A stretch of 64,000 nt of DNA from Tessaracoccus sp. SD287 (GTDB taxonomy: Bacteria; Actinomycetota; Actinomycetes; Propionibacteriales; Propionibacteriaceae): assembly GCF_017355265.1 (NCBI RefSeq), contig NZ_JADIJQ010000007.1:49217-113216 (forward strand). Direction: 5' to 3'. The notes beneath the pieces were generated by a model. The model was given only the letters and a program-made list of their open reading frames with translations, did not search any database and was not told the DNA's origin. Position 1 is the first letter of the stretch; each line of letters begins with the position of its first letter. This document shows, piece by piece, positions 51,642 through 61,050 of the stretch. The translations under genes and the position numbers were made by a program.

Positions 51642-52418
51642 ATGAGCACCTTTGGAAATGAATCCACCAAGGACCAGGCCGCGACCGAGGCGTCCGACCT
51701 GAAGCGCACCGTGAGCGACGAGGCCAGCACGCTGGCCAGCACCGTCGGCTCCGAGAGCCAGAACGTCATGTCAGAGGCCAAGTACCAGGCCAAGGGTTTG
51801 GTCGATGAGTCCGTCGGCCAGTTGCGCAGCCAGGCCGCCACCGGCCAGCAGCGTCTGGCTGAGGTCGTGCGTGAGTTCGCCGGTGAGGCCGGCACCATGG
51901 CTGAGGGCAGCGGGCAGAGCGGCATCGCCACCAAGCTCGCGTCTGACGCAGCCCGCGTCGGCGATGACCTGGCCAGCTGGCTGGAGGCCCACGGACCCGA
52001 CGACGTCCTGCGTGAGGTCCGCCGGTTCGCGGCTCGCCGTCCGGGCACCTTCCTGGCCATCGCGGCCGGCGCCGGTCTGCTGGCGGGCCGCTTCCTGCGA
52101 GGCGTACGCGACGAGAGTGCTGACGACACCCGGGAACTGACCACCGGGTACTCCTACCAGGACCCGCGCCGCGCCGTCGGTGAGCACGCCTACAGCTACT
52201 CCGAGGACACCAGCCGACTCGGCGCCACGGGAGGCTCCGCCTACCCCGTGGACCCGGCCTACCCGTTGGAGGACACCTACGCTGCTGACACGGAGTACCA
52301 GACCTCCGGCGGCTACCAGACCTCTGCGGGCTACCCGGCGACACCCGGATACCAGGCGGGATCGGACTACGAGACCACCACCGGTCAGCAGGGCTACCAG
52401 AATGAGCCGCCGCGATGA
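51642..52418 (+). CDS. Envelope/stress protein with helical N-terminus and one membrane segment
   Basis: A 258-residue protein. The N-terminus (1-125) is Ala/Glu/Ser/Thr-rich and amphipathic, much like LEA or CsbD proteins. A short hydrophobic part (FLAIAAGAGLLAGRFLRG near 140) follows, then a Tyr/Thr/Gly-rich tail with GYQTSAGY-like units. No known domain is recognised. It overlaps the next gene by 4 bp as ATGA. It forms the first gene of a three-gene unit. Confidence 0.75.
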   Translation: MSTFGNESTKDQAATEASDLKRTVSDEASTLASTVGSESQNVMSEAKYQAKGLVDESVGQLRSQAATGQQRLAEVVREFAGEAGTMAEGSGQSGIATKLASDAARVGDDLASWLEAHGPDDVLREVRRFAARRPGTFLAIAAGAGLLAGRFLRGVRDESADDTRELTTGYSYQDPRRAVGEHAYSYSEDTSRLGATGGSAYPVDPAYPLEDTYAADTEYQTSGGYQTSAGYPATPGYQAGSDYETTTGQQGYQNEPPR

Positions 52419-52882
52419 CCGACCCGAACCTGCAGGTGCCCAGCCGCCCCGTGGGTGCACCGGACCAGGACCGACACCCGAGTGACGGCCGTGACATCGG
52501 CCAGATCATGGGCGATCTCAGCAGGGACGTCTCGACGCTGATGCGCCAGGAGGTGGCGCTGGCCCGGGCCGAGATCACCCAGAGCGCCAAGAAGGCCGGC
52601 CGCGGGGCAGGCCTCTTCGGCGGCGCCGGCGTCGCGGCCCACATGGCGCTGCTGTTCGCCACCTTCGCGCTGTGGTGGCTGGTGGCCCACCTATTCGACA
52701 ACGATGATCCCTGGTTCGGCTGGAGTTTCCTGATCGTGGCCGTTCTGTGGGGCATCGTCGCCGCGGTGATGGCTGTCAAGGGCAAGTCCGAATTCGAAGA
52801 CGTCGAAGGCGTCCCCCGTACCGCCGAGACCATCAAGCAGATCCCGAACGCCGTGAAGGGTGATGAGGAGAAGAACCGATGA
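52415..52882 (+). CDS. Phage holin family (Actinobacterial Holin-X) protein
   Basis: A 155-residue protein with two hydrophobic helices at about 70-92 and 100-120 and a helical N-terminal section, LSRDVSTLMRQEVALARAEI, typical of PF07332. Despite the name this is not phage DNA; it is a common chromosomal membrane protein. ATG 52415 and the stop overlap both neighbours as ATGA. Confidence 0.85.
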   Translation: MTDPNLQVPSRPVGAPDQDRHPSDGRDIGQIMGDLSRDVSTLMRQEVALARAEITQSAKKAGRGAGLFGGAGVAAHMALLFATFALWWLVAHLFDNDDPWFGWSFLIVAVLWGIVAAVMAVKGKSEFEDVEGVPRTAETIKQIPNAVKGDEEKNR

Positions 52883-53640
52883 GCAACGATCCCGAAGAGA
52901 TTCGTCAGCAGATTGAGCACACCCGCTCGAGCCTCAGCTACGACGTCAACGCCCTCGCCGATGAGGCGAACCCGAAGAACATCGCCCACCGGCAGGCCGA
53001 CAAGGCCCTGTCGGGGGTCCGCGAGACCGCGACCAACCTGAAGGAGCGTGTCATGGGCACCGAGGATCACGCCGCCCAGGCCCTCAGCAGCACTGCCGGC
53101 GCCATCAGTGACTCCGCTGGCCAGGCCAAGCAGATGGCCCAGCAGGCACCCCAGCAGGTGCGCCGCCAGACCCGGGGCAACCCCCTGGCCGCCGGGGTGG
53201 TCGCCTTCGGTCTGGGTGCCCTGATCGGCAGCCTGATCCCGTCCACCGAACCGGAGCGCAGGGCCGCCGAGGCCGTCAAGGACAAGGCCGGACCTGCCAT
53301 GGACCAGGCCAAGGAGATGGCGCGTGACGCTGTCGAGCAGGTCAAGCCCGCCGTCCAGGAGGCAGGCGAGCAGCTCAAGCAGGCCGCCACCGACGCCAAG
53401 GACGAGGTTGTCGGCCAGGCCCAACAGGCCAAGGACCACACGGTCGAGCAGGGCAAGACGGCCAAGGACAACCTGCAGTCCGGGACCGCCGGGTCGGGGC
53501 TGACCGACACCACCACCGGCTACTCGGGCACCACCGGGACCACGGACACCGCCACCGGGTACCCGGGCACCACGACCGGGACCACCGGCACGACCGGGAC
53601 CACGGGCACGACCGGGACCACCAACGGACAGCGCTGGTAA
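52879..53640 (+). CDS. DUF3618 domain protein with apolipoprotein-like helices and TGT repeats
   Basis: A 253-residue protein. The N-terminal DUF3618 (about 1-60) reads DPEEIRQQIEHTRSSLSYDVNAL. A hydrophobic segment near 96-115 follows, then helical Ala/Lys/Glu repeats (QAKEMARDAVEQVKPAVQE) and a Thr/Gly tail of TGTTGTTG units. DUF3618 genes often follow Holin-X genes. The stop precedes a strong terminator. Confidence 0.85.
   Translation: MSNDPEEIRQQIEHTRSSLSYDVNALADEANPKNIAHRQADKALSGVRETATNLKERVMGTEDHAAQALSSTAGAISDSAGQAKQMAQQAPQQVRRQTRGNPLAAGVVAFGLGALIGSLIPSTEPERRAAEAVKDKAGPAMDQAKEMARDAVEQVKPAVQEAGEQLKQAATDAKDEVVGQAQQAKDHTVEQGKTAKDNLQSGTAGSGLTDTTTGYSGTTGTTDTATGYPGTTTGTTGTTGTTGTTGTTNGQRW
53572..53622. 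repeat. Thr/Gly-encoding tandem repeat
   Basis: Units based on ACGACCGGGACCACGGGC repeat in frame and encode TTGTTG. The tract is near the 3' end of the DUF3618 gene and may vary in copy number. Confidence 0.75.
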
Positions 53641-53656
53641 CCACCAGCCCCAGACA

Positions 53657-53697
53657 CGCCACAGCCGGGCACCCTTCACGGGTGCCCGGCTGTGGCG
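53657..53697. terminator. Bidirectional terminator, 18-bp perfect stem
   Basis: CGCCACAGCCGGGCACCC (53657-53674) and GGGTGCCCGGCTGTGGCG (53680-53697) are perfect complements with a 5-nt loop. It separates the convergent DUF3618 and YbjQ-type genes. Confidence 0.8.
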
Positions 53698-53702
53698 TTG
53701 GT

Positions 53703-54518
53703 TCAGAAGTTCACGAACGGGTTCGGCTGGTCACCCTGGTCACCGGGGGCCGCGCTGTCCCCCTGTCCCTGCGGGGCGTCGCCCTCGGCCTGCGTACCGG
53801 GGGTTGCGGCAAGCGGAGCATCACCCTTCTCTTCGGCGTCGGTGCTGGCGCGTTGCGGGGCGCCGCCAAGCTTCACCGCGGTGCCATAGGCGGTCACTTC
53901 GGAGGCCCCCTCGCTGATCTTGCCGCCGTCGAAGCGCAGACCGATGACCGCGTCCGCGCCGGCCCGGGTGGCCATCTCGACCATCGCGGTGACAGCGGCC
54001 TGCCGGGTCTCGGTCAGGATCACGGCCAGGTCGGCCTGGGCGCGCATGTCTCGGGGACGGGTCACCACGCCGATGACCTCACCGAGGATGTCGGTGACCT
54101 CCTGACCGGGCAGGTTCTCGGTGGTGGACACGATCACGTCACGCTGCAGCAGTTCAGCCGTGCGCGGCTCCGGCTCGGGAACCGGGGTGGGGGGCACGGG
54201 ACGCTGCGGCTGGGCCGACTGCTGGCCCTGCGGCCCCCAGTGCTGGGGTGACATCGGCGGCTGCTGGCCGGGGTGCGGGGGCTGGCCGGGATGCGGCTGC
54301 TGGCCCGGGTGCGGGGGTTGGCCCCAGCCCTGCTGGGGCGGTCCGCCGGGACCGGGCTGAGGCGCTCCCCACGGGGCGGGCTGGCCCCATCCCGGCTGCT
54401 GCGGCGGCTGGTTGCCGGCACCGGCTGGCGGCTGCCCCCACCCTGCCGAGGGCTGGGAGGAGGGTTGGCCATAGGGGTTCTGGCCGTACGGGTTCTGGCC
54501 GTAGGGAGGGTTGCTCAT
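53703..54518 (-). CDS. YbjQ-domain protein with Pro/Gln-rich N-terminus
   Basis: A 271-residue protein. Residues 1-115 are Pro/Gln/Gly-rich with NPYGQ and HPGQ repeats, and the YbjQ (UPF0145/DUF74) domain covers about 120-215 with VIVSTTENLPGQEVTDILGE and ATRAGADAVIGLRFD. YbjQ proteins form pentamers of unknown function. It starts at ATG 54518, divergent from the epimerase gene. Confidence 0.85.
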   Translation of the reverse strand: MSNPPYGQNPYGQNPYGQPSSQPSAGWGQPPAGAGNQPPQQPGWGQPAPWGAPQPGPGGPPQQGWGQPPHPGQQPHPGQPPHPGQQPPMSPQHWGPQGQQSAQPQRPVPPTPVPEPEPRTAELLQRDVIVSTTENLPGQEVTDILGEVIGVVTRPRDMRAQADLAVILTETRQAAVTAMVEMATRAGADAVIGLRFDGGKISEGASEVTAYGTAVKLGGAPQRASTDAEEKGDAPLAATPGTQAEGDAPQGQGDSAAPGDQGDQPNPFVNF

Positions 54519-54592
54519 GCCCCCACGATAGTTGTTGGGGTTTCACCGCGGCAGGTCATCGAGGAGCGAAATTCCCCCGCGCAGGGACAACC

Positions 54593-55600
54593 ATGGCATT
54601 GAATGGCTGCATGGGACGGGTACTGGTGCTCGGCGGGACCGGCTGGGTGGGTCAGCGGATCGCGGCACGCGCGGTCGAGCGTGGTGACACGGTCACCTGC
54701 CTGGCCCGCGGGGAGTCGGGCGCCGCGCCCCCGGGCGCGCAGTTGGTGCCCGTGGATCGCCGCCTGCCGGATGCCTACCAGGGGCTCGGCGGCGACTGGG
54801 ACGAGGTCATCGAAATCGCCCATGACCGGGAGTTGGTCGAGTCGGCACTGCTGGCGCTGGCCGACCGCGCCCGGCACTGGACCCTGGTCTCGTCCGTCTC
54901 GGTGTACGCACGCACCGATGAACCCGGCGCCGACGAGTCGGCCGACCTGGTCGAGGTGGGTCCCGAGGACGGCGAGCGTGACTATGCCCAGGCCAAGGTC
55001 GCGGCGGAACGAGCGAGCGCCCACCACCTCGGTGACCGGCTGCTGGTCGTCCGCCCCGGACTGATCGCTGGCCCCGGCGACCCGAGTGACCGCTTCGGGT
55101 ACTGGATGGCCCGGCTTGACCGCGGCGGCCCGGCACTCACCCCGACCACCCAGGGCCGCAGGGTTCAGGTGATCGACGTGGACGACCTGGCCGAATTCGT
55201 CGTCGGGGCGGCGGACCGGGCCGGGGTCGGGGTGGTCAACGCTGTGGGCCACAGTCATGACCTGGCCGACGTCCTGGCCCAGACCGCCCGCGCCACCGGG
55301 TTCACCGCCCCGTTCGTGGCCCGCGAGGACGAGTGGCTGCTGGCCCGCGACGTCGGTTACTGGGCGGGCCCGCGTTCGTTGCCGCTGTGGCTGCCGCCGA
55401 CGCACACCGGCTTCGCCGATAATCGCAATGACGCCTACCTGGCCGCCGGTGGGACGATCCGTCCACTGGGGCAGACCATCAGCCGGGTGTTGGTCGACGA
55501 ACGCTCTCGGGGCACCGCGCGTACGCGCCGTTCCGGGCTGGACCCCGCACAGGAATGGGCGCTGCTGCACGATGAGGGCACCGAGGCCCGACCTCGGTAG
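54593..55600 (+). CDS. NAD-dependent epimerase/dehydratase family protein
   Basis: A 335-residue extended SDR. VLVLGGTGWVGQRIA is the coenzyme site, and VSSVSVYA with YAQAKVAAE supplies the Ser and the YxxxK-like motif (Tyr...Lys). ATG 54593 has GGGA 5 nt upstream; ATG 54611 is the alternative. The substrate is unknown; reductases of this type act on nucleotide sugars or ketones. Confidence 0.85.
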   Translation: MALNGCMGRVLVLGGTGWVGQRIAARAVERGDTVTCLARGESGAAPPGAQLVPVDRRLPDAYQGLGGDWDEVIEIAHDRELVESALLALADRARHWTLVSSVSVYARTDEPGADESADLVEVGPEDGERDYAQAKVAAERASAHHLGDRLLVVRPGLIAGPGDPSDRFGYWMARLDRGGPALTPTTQGRRVQVIDVDDLAEFVVGAADRAGVGVVNAVGHSHDLADVLAQTARATGFTAPFVAREDEWLLARDVGYWAGPRSLPLWLPPTHTGFADNRNDAYLAAGGTIRPLGQTISRVLVDERSRGTARTRRSGLDPAQEWALLHDEGTEARPR

Positions 55601-55609
55601 GCTGTCCGG

Positions 55610-57160
55610 GTGAGTGAGAACCAGGAATCGCCGACCGCCCCGTCCAGCACCTCCGAGGAACTTCGCGCCCAGGCCGAGGTCTCCGAGCAGATGCAGGTGC
55701 GCCGCGAGAAGCGCCAGCGGCTGCTCGACCAGGGCACCGAGGCCTACGCCTTCGACCTGGAACGCGACCACACCCTGGCCCAGGTCCGCGCCACCTGGGG
55801 CCACCTCGAGTCCGGTGAGGAGACCCAGGACGAGGTCAGCATTGGCGGGCGGGTGGTCTTCATCCGCAACACCGGCAAGCTGGCCTTCGCCACGCTGCAG
55901 GACGGTTTCAGTCCCGCCGACAACGGCGAGCGCCTGCAGGTGATGCTGTCGCTGGCCGAGGTCGGCAAGCAGCGTCTGGCCGACTGGAAGAGCGACGTCG
56001 ACCTGGGCGACTTCGTCTGGGTGCGCGGACGGGTGATCAGCTCCCGGCGCGGCGAACTGTCGGTGATGGCCGCCGAATGGCGGATGGCGTCCAAGGCGCT
56101 GCGCCCGATGCCGGTCATGCACAAGGATCTGTCGGAGGAGGCCCGCGTCCGTCAGCGCTACGCCGACCTGGTGGTGCGCCCCGAGGCGCGTGACATGGTG
56201 CGCACCCGGGCGCAGATCACCCGCAGCATCCGCCGGACGCTTGAGGACCAGGGCTTCATGGAGGTTGAAACCCCCACCCTGCAGCTCATCCACGGTGGCG
56301 CGGCCGCTCGCCCGTTCAGCACCCACCTCAACGCCTTCGACCTGGACATGACCCTGCGCATTGCCCTGGAGCTGTACCTCAAGCGTGCGATGGTCGGCGG
56401 CGCCGACCGGGTCTACGAGATGGGCCGCATCTTCCGCAACGAGGGCATCGACTCAACCCATTCGGCCGAGTTCACCATGCTCGAGGCCTACCAGAGCTGG
56501 GGCAACCAGTTCACCATCGCCCGGGTCACCCAGGACATCATCCAGAACGCCGCCCGCGAGCTCGGCCTGCTGCAGCTGGAGACCCCGGCCGGCACCATCG
56601 ACCTGGACGGTGACTGGGAATGGCTCGGCGTCCATCCCGGGCTGTCGGCAGCCGTCGGTGAAGAGGTCACCCTCGACACCCCCCGGTCGGTGCTGGAGTC
56701 CATCGCGCAGCGGCATGACGTCGAGCTGAACCCCTCGTGGAACGACGGCAAGGTCGTCATGGAACTGTTCGGTGAGATCGTCGAACCCACGCTGCTGCAG
56801 CCGACCTTCGTCTGCGACTACCCGGCGATCGCGCAGCCGTTGGCCCGCCCGCACCGCGACGACCCGCGGATGGTGGAGGCCTGGGACCTGATCATCGGTG
56901 GCGTGGAGCGCGGCACCGGCTTCACCGAGCTGATCGACCCGATCGTCCAGCGCGAGGTGTTGACGGCCCAGTCGCTGGCTGCGGCGGCGGGCGACCCCGA
57001 GGCGATGCAGTTGGACGAGGACTTCCTGGCGGCTCTCGAGTTCGGCGCCCCGCCGATGGGCGGTCTGGGTCTGGGCGTCGACCGCCTGATCATGCTGTTC
57101 AGCGGTGCCGGCATTCGCGAGACGATCCTGTTCCCGCTGCTGCGTCCCTCGGGACACTGA
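55610..57160 (+). CDS. lysS: Lysyl-tRNA synthetase (class II)
   Basis: A 516-residue class II LysRS that charges tRNA-Lys. The OB-fold anticodon domain (about 65-175) precedes motif 1 (RQRYADLVVRPEARDMV), motif 2 (RIFRNEGIDSTHSAEFTMLE) and motif 3 (LGLGVDRLIMLFSG). The ELIDPIVQRE segment is the actinobacterial variant of ELNDP. The start is GTG 55610, 9 bp after the epimerase stop. Confidence 0.93.
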   Translation: MSENQESPTAPSSTSEELRAQAEVSEQMQVRREKRQRLLDQGTEAYAFDLERDHTLAQVRATWGHLESGEETQDEVSIGGRVVFIRNTGKLAFATLQDGFSPADNGERLQVMLSLAEVGKQRLADWKSDVDLGDFVWVRGRVISSRRGELSVMAAEWRMASKALRPMPVMHKDLSEEARVRQRYADLVVRPEARDMVRTRAQITRSIRRTLEDQGFMEVETPTLQLIHGGAAARPFSTHLNAFDLDMTLRIALELYLKRAMVGGADRVYEMGRIFRNEGIDSTHSAEFTMLEAYQSWGNQFTIARVTQDIIQNAARELGLLQLETPAGTIDLDGDWEWLGVHPGLSAAVGEEVTLDTPRSVLESIAQRHDVELNPSWNDGKVVMELFGEIVEPTLLQPTFVCDYPAIAQPLARPHRDDPRMVEAWDLIIGGVERGTGFTELIDPIVQREVLTAQSLAAAAGDPEAMQLDEDFLAALEFGAPPMGGLGLGVDRLIMLFSGAGIRETILFPLLRPSGH

Positions 57161-57188
57161 CCCGGGCTGTTGCCCCCCCAGAAGGCTG

Positions 57189-57473
57189 TTACTTCCAGAG
57201 GGTCGAGATGGCGAAGGCGGCAGCCATCAGACCCATGCCAATCAGCACGTTCCAGTCGCCGAGTTCGCTCATGAACGGAATCTGGTTGCCGGCGATGTAG
57301 TAGGTCACCAGCCACAGACCGCCCAGCAGGCCCACGGCAATGAAGACCGGCGGCACCCACCGGCGTGAGGTGGGGGCCATGCGCTTGCGCTCGCGGCGCT
57401 TTTCGGCGTCCTCGACGACCTTCTTGGTCTTCTTCTTCGTCGCTGCGGACTTCGACACCTTGGACTCGGCCAT
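57189..57473 (-). CDS. crgA: Cell division protein CrgA
   Basis: A 94-residue membrane protein with a basic N-terminus (KVSKSAATKKKTKKVVEDAEK) and two helices near 42-62 and 75-93. It bridges FtsZ, FtsI and FtsQ at the septum in actinobacteria. ATG 57473 is preferred. Its place next to DUF881, pabA and pknB is the standard actinobacterial order. Confidence 0.93.
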   Translation of the reverse strand: MAESKVSKSAATKKKTKKVVEDAEKRRERKRMAPTSRRWVPPVFIAVGLLGGLWLVTYYIAGNQIPFMSELGDWNVLIGMGLMAAAFAISTLWK

Positions 57474-57587
57474 GCCGTGTGTTCCCCTGTTCCCCCGGTC
57501 GTGCCGGACTCGCCAGACCGAACTGCGTCGGTTTACGAGAGGTAGCCTAGTCGACACCGGGTACGCCGCCGAAACCTTGGAGGACAG

Positions 57588-58370
57588 TTGAGCCCCGATC
57601 GCCAGCGCCACCCCCTGCGTCCTCGCCTGCGACGCCTGTGGCGTCGCGCCGGGGTCGGGCCGGGTGGCCGATCGGTGCGGGGTCGTCTGGCCAGCTCCGT
57701 GGTCCTGGCACTGGCGGCGCTGATGGCCACCGTCGGAGCCCTCTCGGTGCGCGGGGACGACCCAAGGGCCGGACGCAATGGTGACCTCACCGGACTGGTC
57801 CGGGCCCGCGCCCACGAGAACAAGAACCTGGCCGACACCATGGCCGCCCAACGTGCCGAACTCGACGAGTTGTCCAAGCAGTCCGACAATCCTGCGCTGA
57901 GCGCCCAACTCGAGCGGGCAGCCGCGCAGGCCGGTGCCACCCCGGTGCGGGGACCGGCCGTCAAGGTGGTGCTGGACGACGCCCCCTTGTCGGTCAAACC
58001 GCCGGACGTCGCCGACGACCTGCTGATCGTCCACGAGCAGGACATCCAGATGGTGGTCAACCTGTTCTGGGGTGCTGGCGCGGAGGCGATGACGGTGCAG
58101 GGGCAGCGGATGATCTCGACCACCGGCATCAAGTGCGTCGGCAACTCCGTCGTCCTCCACGGGGTGCCCTATGCACCGCCCTACGAGATCATCGCCATCG
58201 GCGACCCGGCTCGACTGCTGGCTGCGCTGGCTGGCAGCGACGAGGTCAAGGTCTACCAGCAGTACGCCGAGGTCTACCGCCTGGGCTGGGCCCAGGAACG
58301 TCTCGGTGAGGTGACCATGCCGGCGTACACCGGTCAGGCCGGGTTGAAGTACGCGAAGCCCCCAGCCTGA
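57588..58370 (+). CDS. DUF881 family membrane protein
   Basis: A 260-residue protein with one N-terminal helix near 33-53 followed by the DUF881 domain. The conserved ending is around IKCVGNSVVLHGVPYAPPYEI, and DDLLIVHEQDIQMVVNLFW lies before it. The start is TTG 57588 with GGAGG at 57579-57583. In mycobacteria it is the Rv0012 homologue by position. The function is unknown, perhaps division-linked. Confidence 0.88.
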   Translation: MSPDRQRHPLRPRLRRLWRRAGVGPGGRSVRGRLASSVVLALAALMATVGALSVRGDDPRAGRNGDLTGLVRARAHENKNLADTMAAQRAELDELSKQSDNPALSAQLERAAAQAGATPVRGPAVKVVLDDAPLSVKPPDVADDLLIVHEQDIQMVVNLFWGAGAEAMTVQGQRMISTTGIKCVGNSVVLHGVPYAPPYEIIAIGDPARLLAALAGSDEVKVYQQYAEVYRLGWAQERLGEVTMPAYTGQAGLKYAKPPA

Positions 58371-58379
58371 GGGTGCACA

Positions 58380-59018
58380 ATGGGGCACGTGAAGATTCTG
58401 GTCATCGACAACTACGACTCCTTCGTGTTCAACCTGGTCCACTACCTGGCCCAGTTGGGGGCCGAGGTCGAGGTCTGGCGCAACGATGACGAACGCTTCG
58501 CCAACCAGGACTTCCATCAGGGCTACGACGGGTTGCTGGTCTCGCCCGGCCCCGGCACCCCCGAGGAGGCCGGTGTCTGCGTCGAGGTGATCCGAACCCA
58601 CACCGGACGGGTGCCCATCCTGGGCGTGTGCCTGGGTCTGCAGGCGATGGCGGTGGCCCACGGCGCCACCGTGGGACGTGCCCCCGAACTGCTGCACGGC
58701 AAGACCTCGGCGATCCTGCACCACGGCACCGGCGTCTTCGCCGGGCTGCCCTCACCGCTGACCGCCACCCGTTACCACTCGTTGGCCATCGTCGAGGAGA
58801 CCCTGCCGGAGGTGCTGGAGGTCACGGCGCGCACCGAGTCCGGGGTGATCATGGGCATTCGCCACCGGAACCAGCCACTGGAGTCGGTGCAGTTCCACCC
58901 GGAGTCGGTGCTGACCGAGGGTGGCTACCAGATGCTCGCCAACTGGCTGGCGGACTGCGGCGACGCCGACGCCCCGGCGCGGGCGGTCGGCATGTCGCCG
59001 CTGGTCACCCTGGCCTGA
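58380..59018 (+). CDS. trpG: Glutamine amidotransferase subunit (PabA/TrpG)
   Basis: A 212-residue class I amidotransferase. Catalytic residues C84 in GVCLGLQ and H173/E175 in FHPES are present, with the oxyanion loop SPGPGTPEEAG. It provides ammonia for p-aminobenzoate or anthranilate synthase; one protein often serves both in actinobacteria, so pabA is the alternative name. ATG 58380 and GTG 58389 are both possible starts. Confidence 0.93.
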   Translation: MGHVKILVIDNYDSFVFNLVHYLAQLGAEVEVWRNDDERFANQDFHQGYDGLLVSPGPGTPEEAGVCVEVIRTHTGRVPILGVCLGLQAMAVAHGATVGRAPELLHGKTSAILHHGTGVFAGLPSPLTATRYHSLAIVEETLPEVLEVTARTESGVIMGIRHRNQPLESVQFHPESVLTEGGYQMLANWLADCGDADAPARAVGMSPLVTLA

Positions 59019-59025
59019 ACCCGGG

Positions 59026-61050
59026 TCAGCCGCCGGGCGTCGAGGGCGCGCCGCTCGGGGTCTGCGACGACGTCGACGACGTCGACGGGTCCGGGGTCAC
59101 CGGTGTCGACGGCGGGGGTGTCTCGGCGGGCGTGGTCTGGGTGCTGGTGGCCGTGCTGGGCGTGGCCACCGGAGTCGCCGGGGCCTCGGCGATCACCACC
59201 ACGATGGGCTTGGTGCGGTCGGCGGCCAGTTCGTCGCCGGGCGTCTGCCGGAAGACCAGACCCTGGGTCTGGGTCGACTCGGCGCGCTCCACGGTGATGG
59301 TGAAGCCCCGCTGCCGGGCCAACGCCTCGGCCTCGGCCTCGGTCTTGCCGATCAGGTTCGGGACGATGGACATGCCCTTGGCGACGGTGATGGTGACCTC
59401 GGAACCCTTGGGCAGGTCGGCGCCCTCGGCCGGGTTCACCTTGGTGACGTCACCGGCGGTCGCGTCGATGGGTTCGTCGGCGGGGGTGTCGTCGACCTTC
59501 TTGACCGTGAAGCCGGCCGCCACCAGTGCCTTCTCTGCCTCGGCGGCGGTCATCCCGACCAGATTGGCCGGCACCTTGCTGGTCGCCGGGCCACGGTTGA
59601 CCACGATGTCCACAGCGGTTCCCTCAGGCACCTGGGACTGTCCCTCCGGGTTCTGGCTGATCACCTGCCCCGCCTTCTCGGCGGTCTGGTTGACGTAGTC
59701 GACGGTGCCGACCTTCAGCCGGGCGTTGACGATGGTCGAGCGGGCTGCCTCCTCGGTCAGGCCGGTCAACGCCGGCACCGGAACCTGGGCCACCACGGGC
59801 GCCTCGACGGGCTTGAAGAACTGCCACAGCCCGAAGCTGACCGCCGCCAGCAGGGCCAGCAGGAGCACCCCGACCACGATCGGCAGGGTCCGGGCCTTCC
59901 TCTGCTCGTCCAGTTCGTCGTCGGCGGTGGCCAGGGCCGCTGGCGGCGCCGAGGCCACGGCGACCGGCGTCTGGCTGCCGGTCTGCCACGGTTCCGGGGG
60001 CAGCGGCACCGGCGACATCAACACTGCCGTGACCTTTTCGCCCGAGAGCAGGCGGGCGATGTCGTCGTGCATCTCCTCGGCGCTCTGGTAGCGGTCGGCC
60101 GGGTCCTTTGCCAACGCCTTCAGCACGATGGCGTCCATGTCCTGGGTGATCTCGGGGTCGAGCTGGCTCGGCGCCACCGGCAGTTCCCGGACGTGCTGGT
60201 AGGCGACACTGACCGGTGAGTCGCCGATGAAGGGCGGACGCCCCACCAGCAGTTCGTACAACAGGCAGCCAGCCGAATAGATGTCGGACCGGTTGTCCAC
60301 GGTCTCGCCGCGGGCCTGCTCGGGGGACAGGTACTGCGCGGTGCCGATCACGGCGGCCGTCTGGGTCATCGTCGCCGACGTGTCCGAGACGGCGCGGGCA
60401 ATGCCGAAGTCCATCACCTTGACCACCCCGTTGGTGGTCAGCATCACATTGGCCGGTTTGATGTCGCGGTGGATGATGCCGGCGCGATGGGAGTAGCCCA
60501 GGGCCTCCAGGGTGCCCTGCACGAACTCCAGGGCCCGTTCCGGCAGGATCTTGCGGCCGTCGCGCAGCACGTCCTTGAGGGTGTGGCCCTCGATGAGTTC
60601 CATCACGATGAAGGGCACCGAGATCTGCGTGTTCGGGTCCTCGGCCTCGCCGGTGTCGTAGACGGCGACGATCTTGGAGTGGTTCAGGCCGGCCGCGGAC
60701 TGCGCCTCGCGACGGAAACGTGCCTGGAACATCGGGTCGGTGGCCAGGTCGACCCGCAGACGCTTCACGGCCACGTCGCGATCGAGGCGGACGTCACGGG
60801 CACGCCACACCTCGGCCATGCCGCCGCGCCCAATGATCTCGTCGAGCCGGTAGCGGTCACCGAGCACGGTTCCCTGCACGGACATCGGCCGGGTCCTTTC
60901 CGCGAGTGTGGGGGCGTCGGGGTCGATCGCGGGCATGGCGCGGGTGGCCGCCGCGTCGTGCGCGGCCTCGGGCCGCTGCCCCTCCTCGTCCGGGGGCAGG
61001 GCCCGAGCGGGCTGGTCCGGGTTCACGAAGGTGTCGTCGTTGGGAGTCAT
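59026..61050 (-). CDS. pknB: Ser/Thr protein kinase PknB with PASTA domains
   Basis: A 674-residue membrane kinase. Kinase motifs are GRGGMAEVW (74-82), K96, HRDIKPAN (D196) and D214 in DFG. The activation loop TMTQTAAVIGT carries T229 and T231, the autophosphorylation sites of PknB. A helix near 389-411 leads to three PASTA domains (about 423-487, 493-567 and 570-642) that bind peptidoglycan fragments, then a Ser/Pro/Thr tail. ATG 61050 overlaps the pbpA stop as ATGA. M. tuberculosis PknB has four PASTA domains. Confidence 0.95.
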   Translation of the reverse strand: MTPNDDTFVNPDQPARALPPDEEGQRPEAAHDAAATRAMPAIDPDAPTLAERTRPMSVQGTVLGDRYRLDEIIGRGGMAEVWRARDVRLDRDVAVKRLRVDLATDPMFQARFRREAQSAAGLNHSKIVAVYDTGEAEDPNTQISVPFIVMELIEGHTLKDVLRDGRKILPERALEFVQGTLEALGYSHRAGIIHRDIKPANVMLTTNGVVKVMDFGIARAVSDTSATMTQTAAVIGTAQYLSPEQARGETVDNRSDIYSAGCLLYELLVGRPPFIGDSPVSVAYQHVRELPVAPSQLDPEITQDMDAIVLKALAKDPADRYQSAEEMHDDIARLLSGEKVTAVLMSPVPLPPEPWQTGSQTPVAVASAPPAALATADDELDEQRKARTLPIVVGVLLLALLAAVSFGLWQFFKPVEAPVVAQVPVPALTGLTEEAARSTIVNARLKVGTVDYVNQTAEKAGQVISQNPEGQSQVPEGTAVDIVVNRGPATSKVPANLVGMTAAEAEKALVAAGFTVKKVDDTPADEPIDATAGDVTKVNPAEGADLPKGSEVTITVAKGMSIVPNLIGKTEAEAEALARQRGFTITVERAESTQTQGLVFRQTPGDELAADRTKPIVVVIAEAPATPVATPSTATSTQTTPAETPPPSTPVTPDPSTSSTSSQTPSGAPSTPGG

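Noticed and set aside
52415..52882. A prophage remnant suggested by the holin-like gene
   Set aside because: Holin-X proteins are common chromosomal genes and no integrase, capsid or lysin gene is near.
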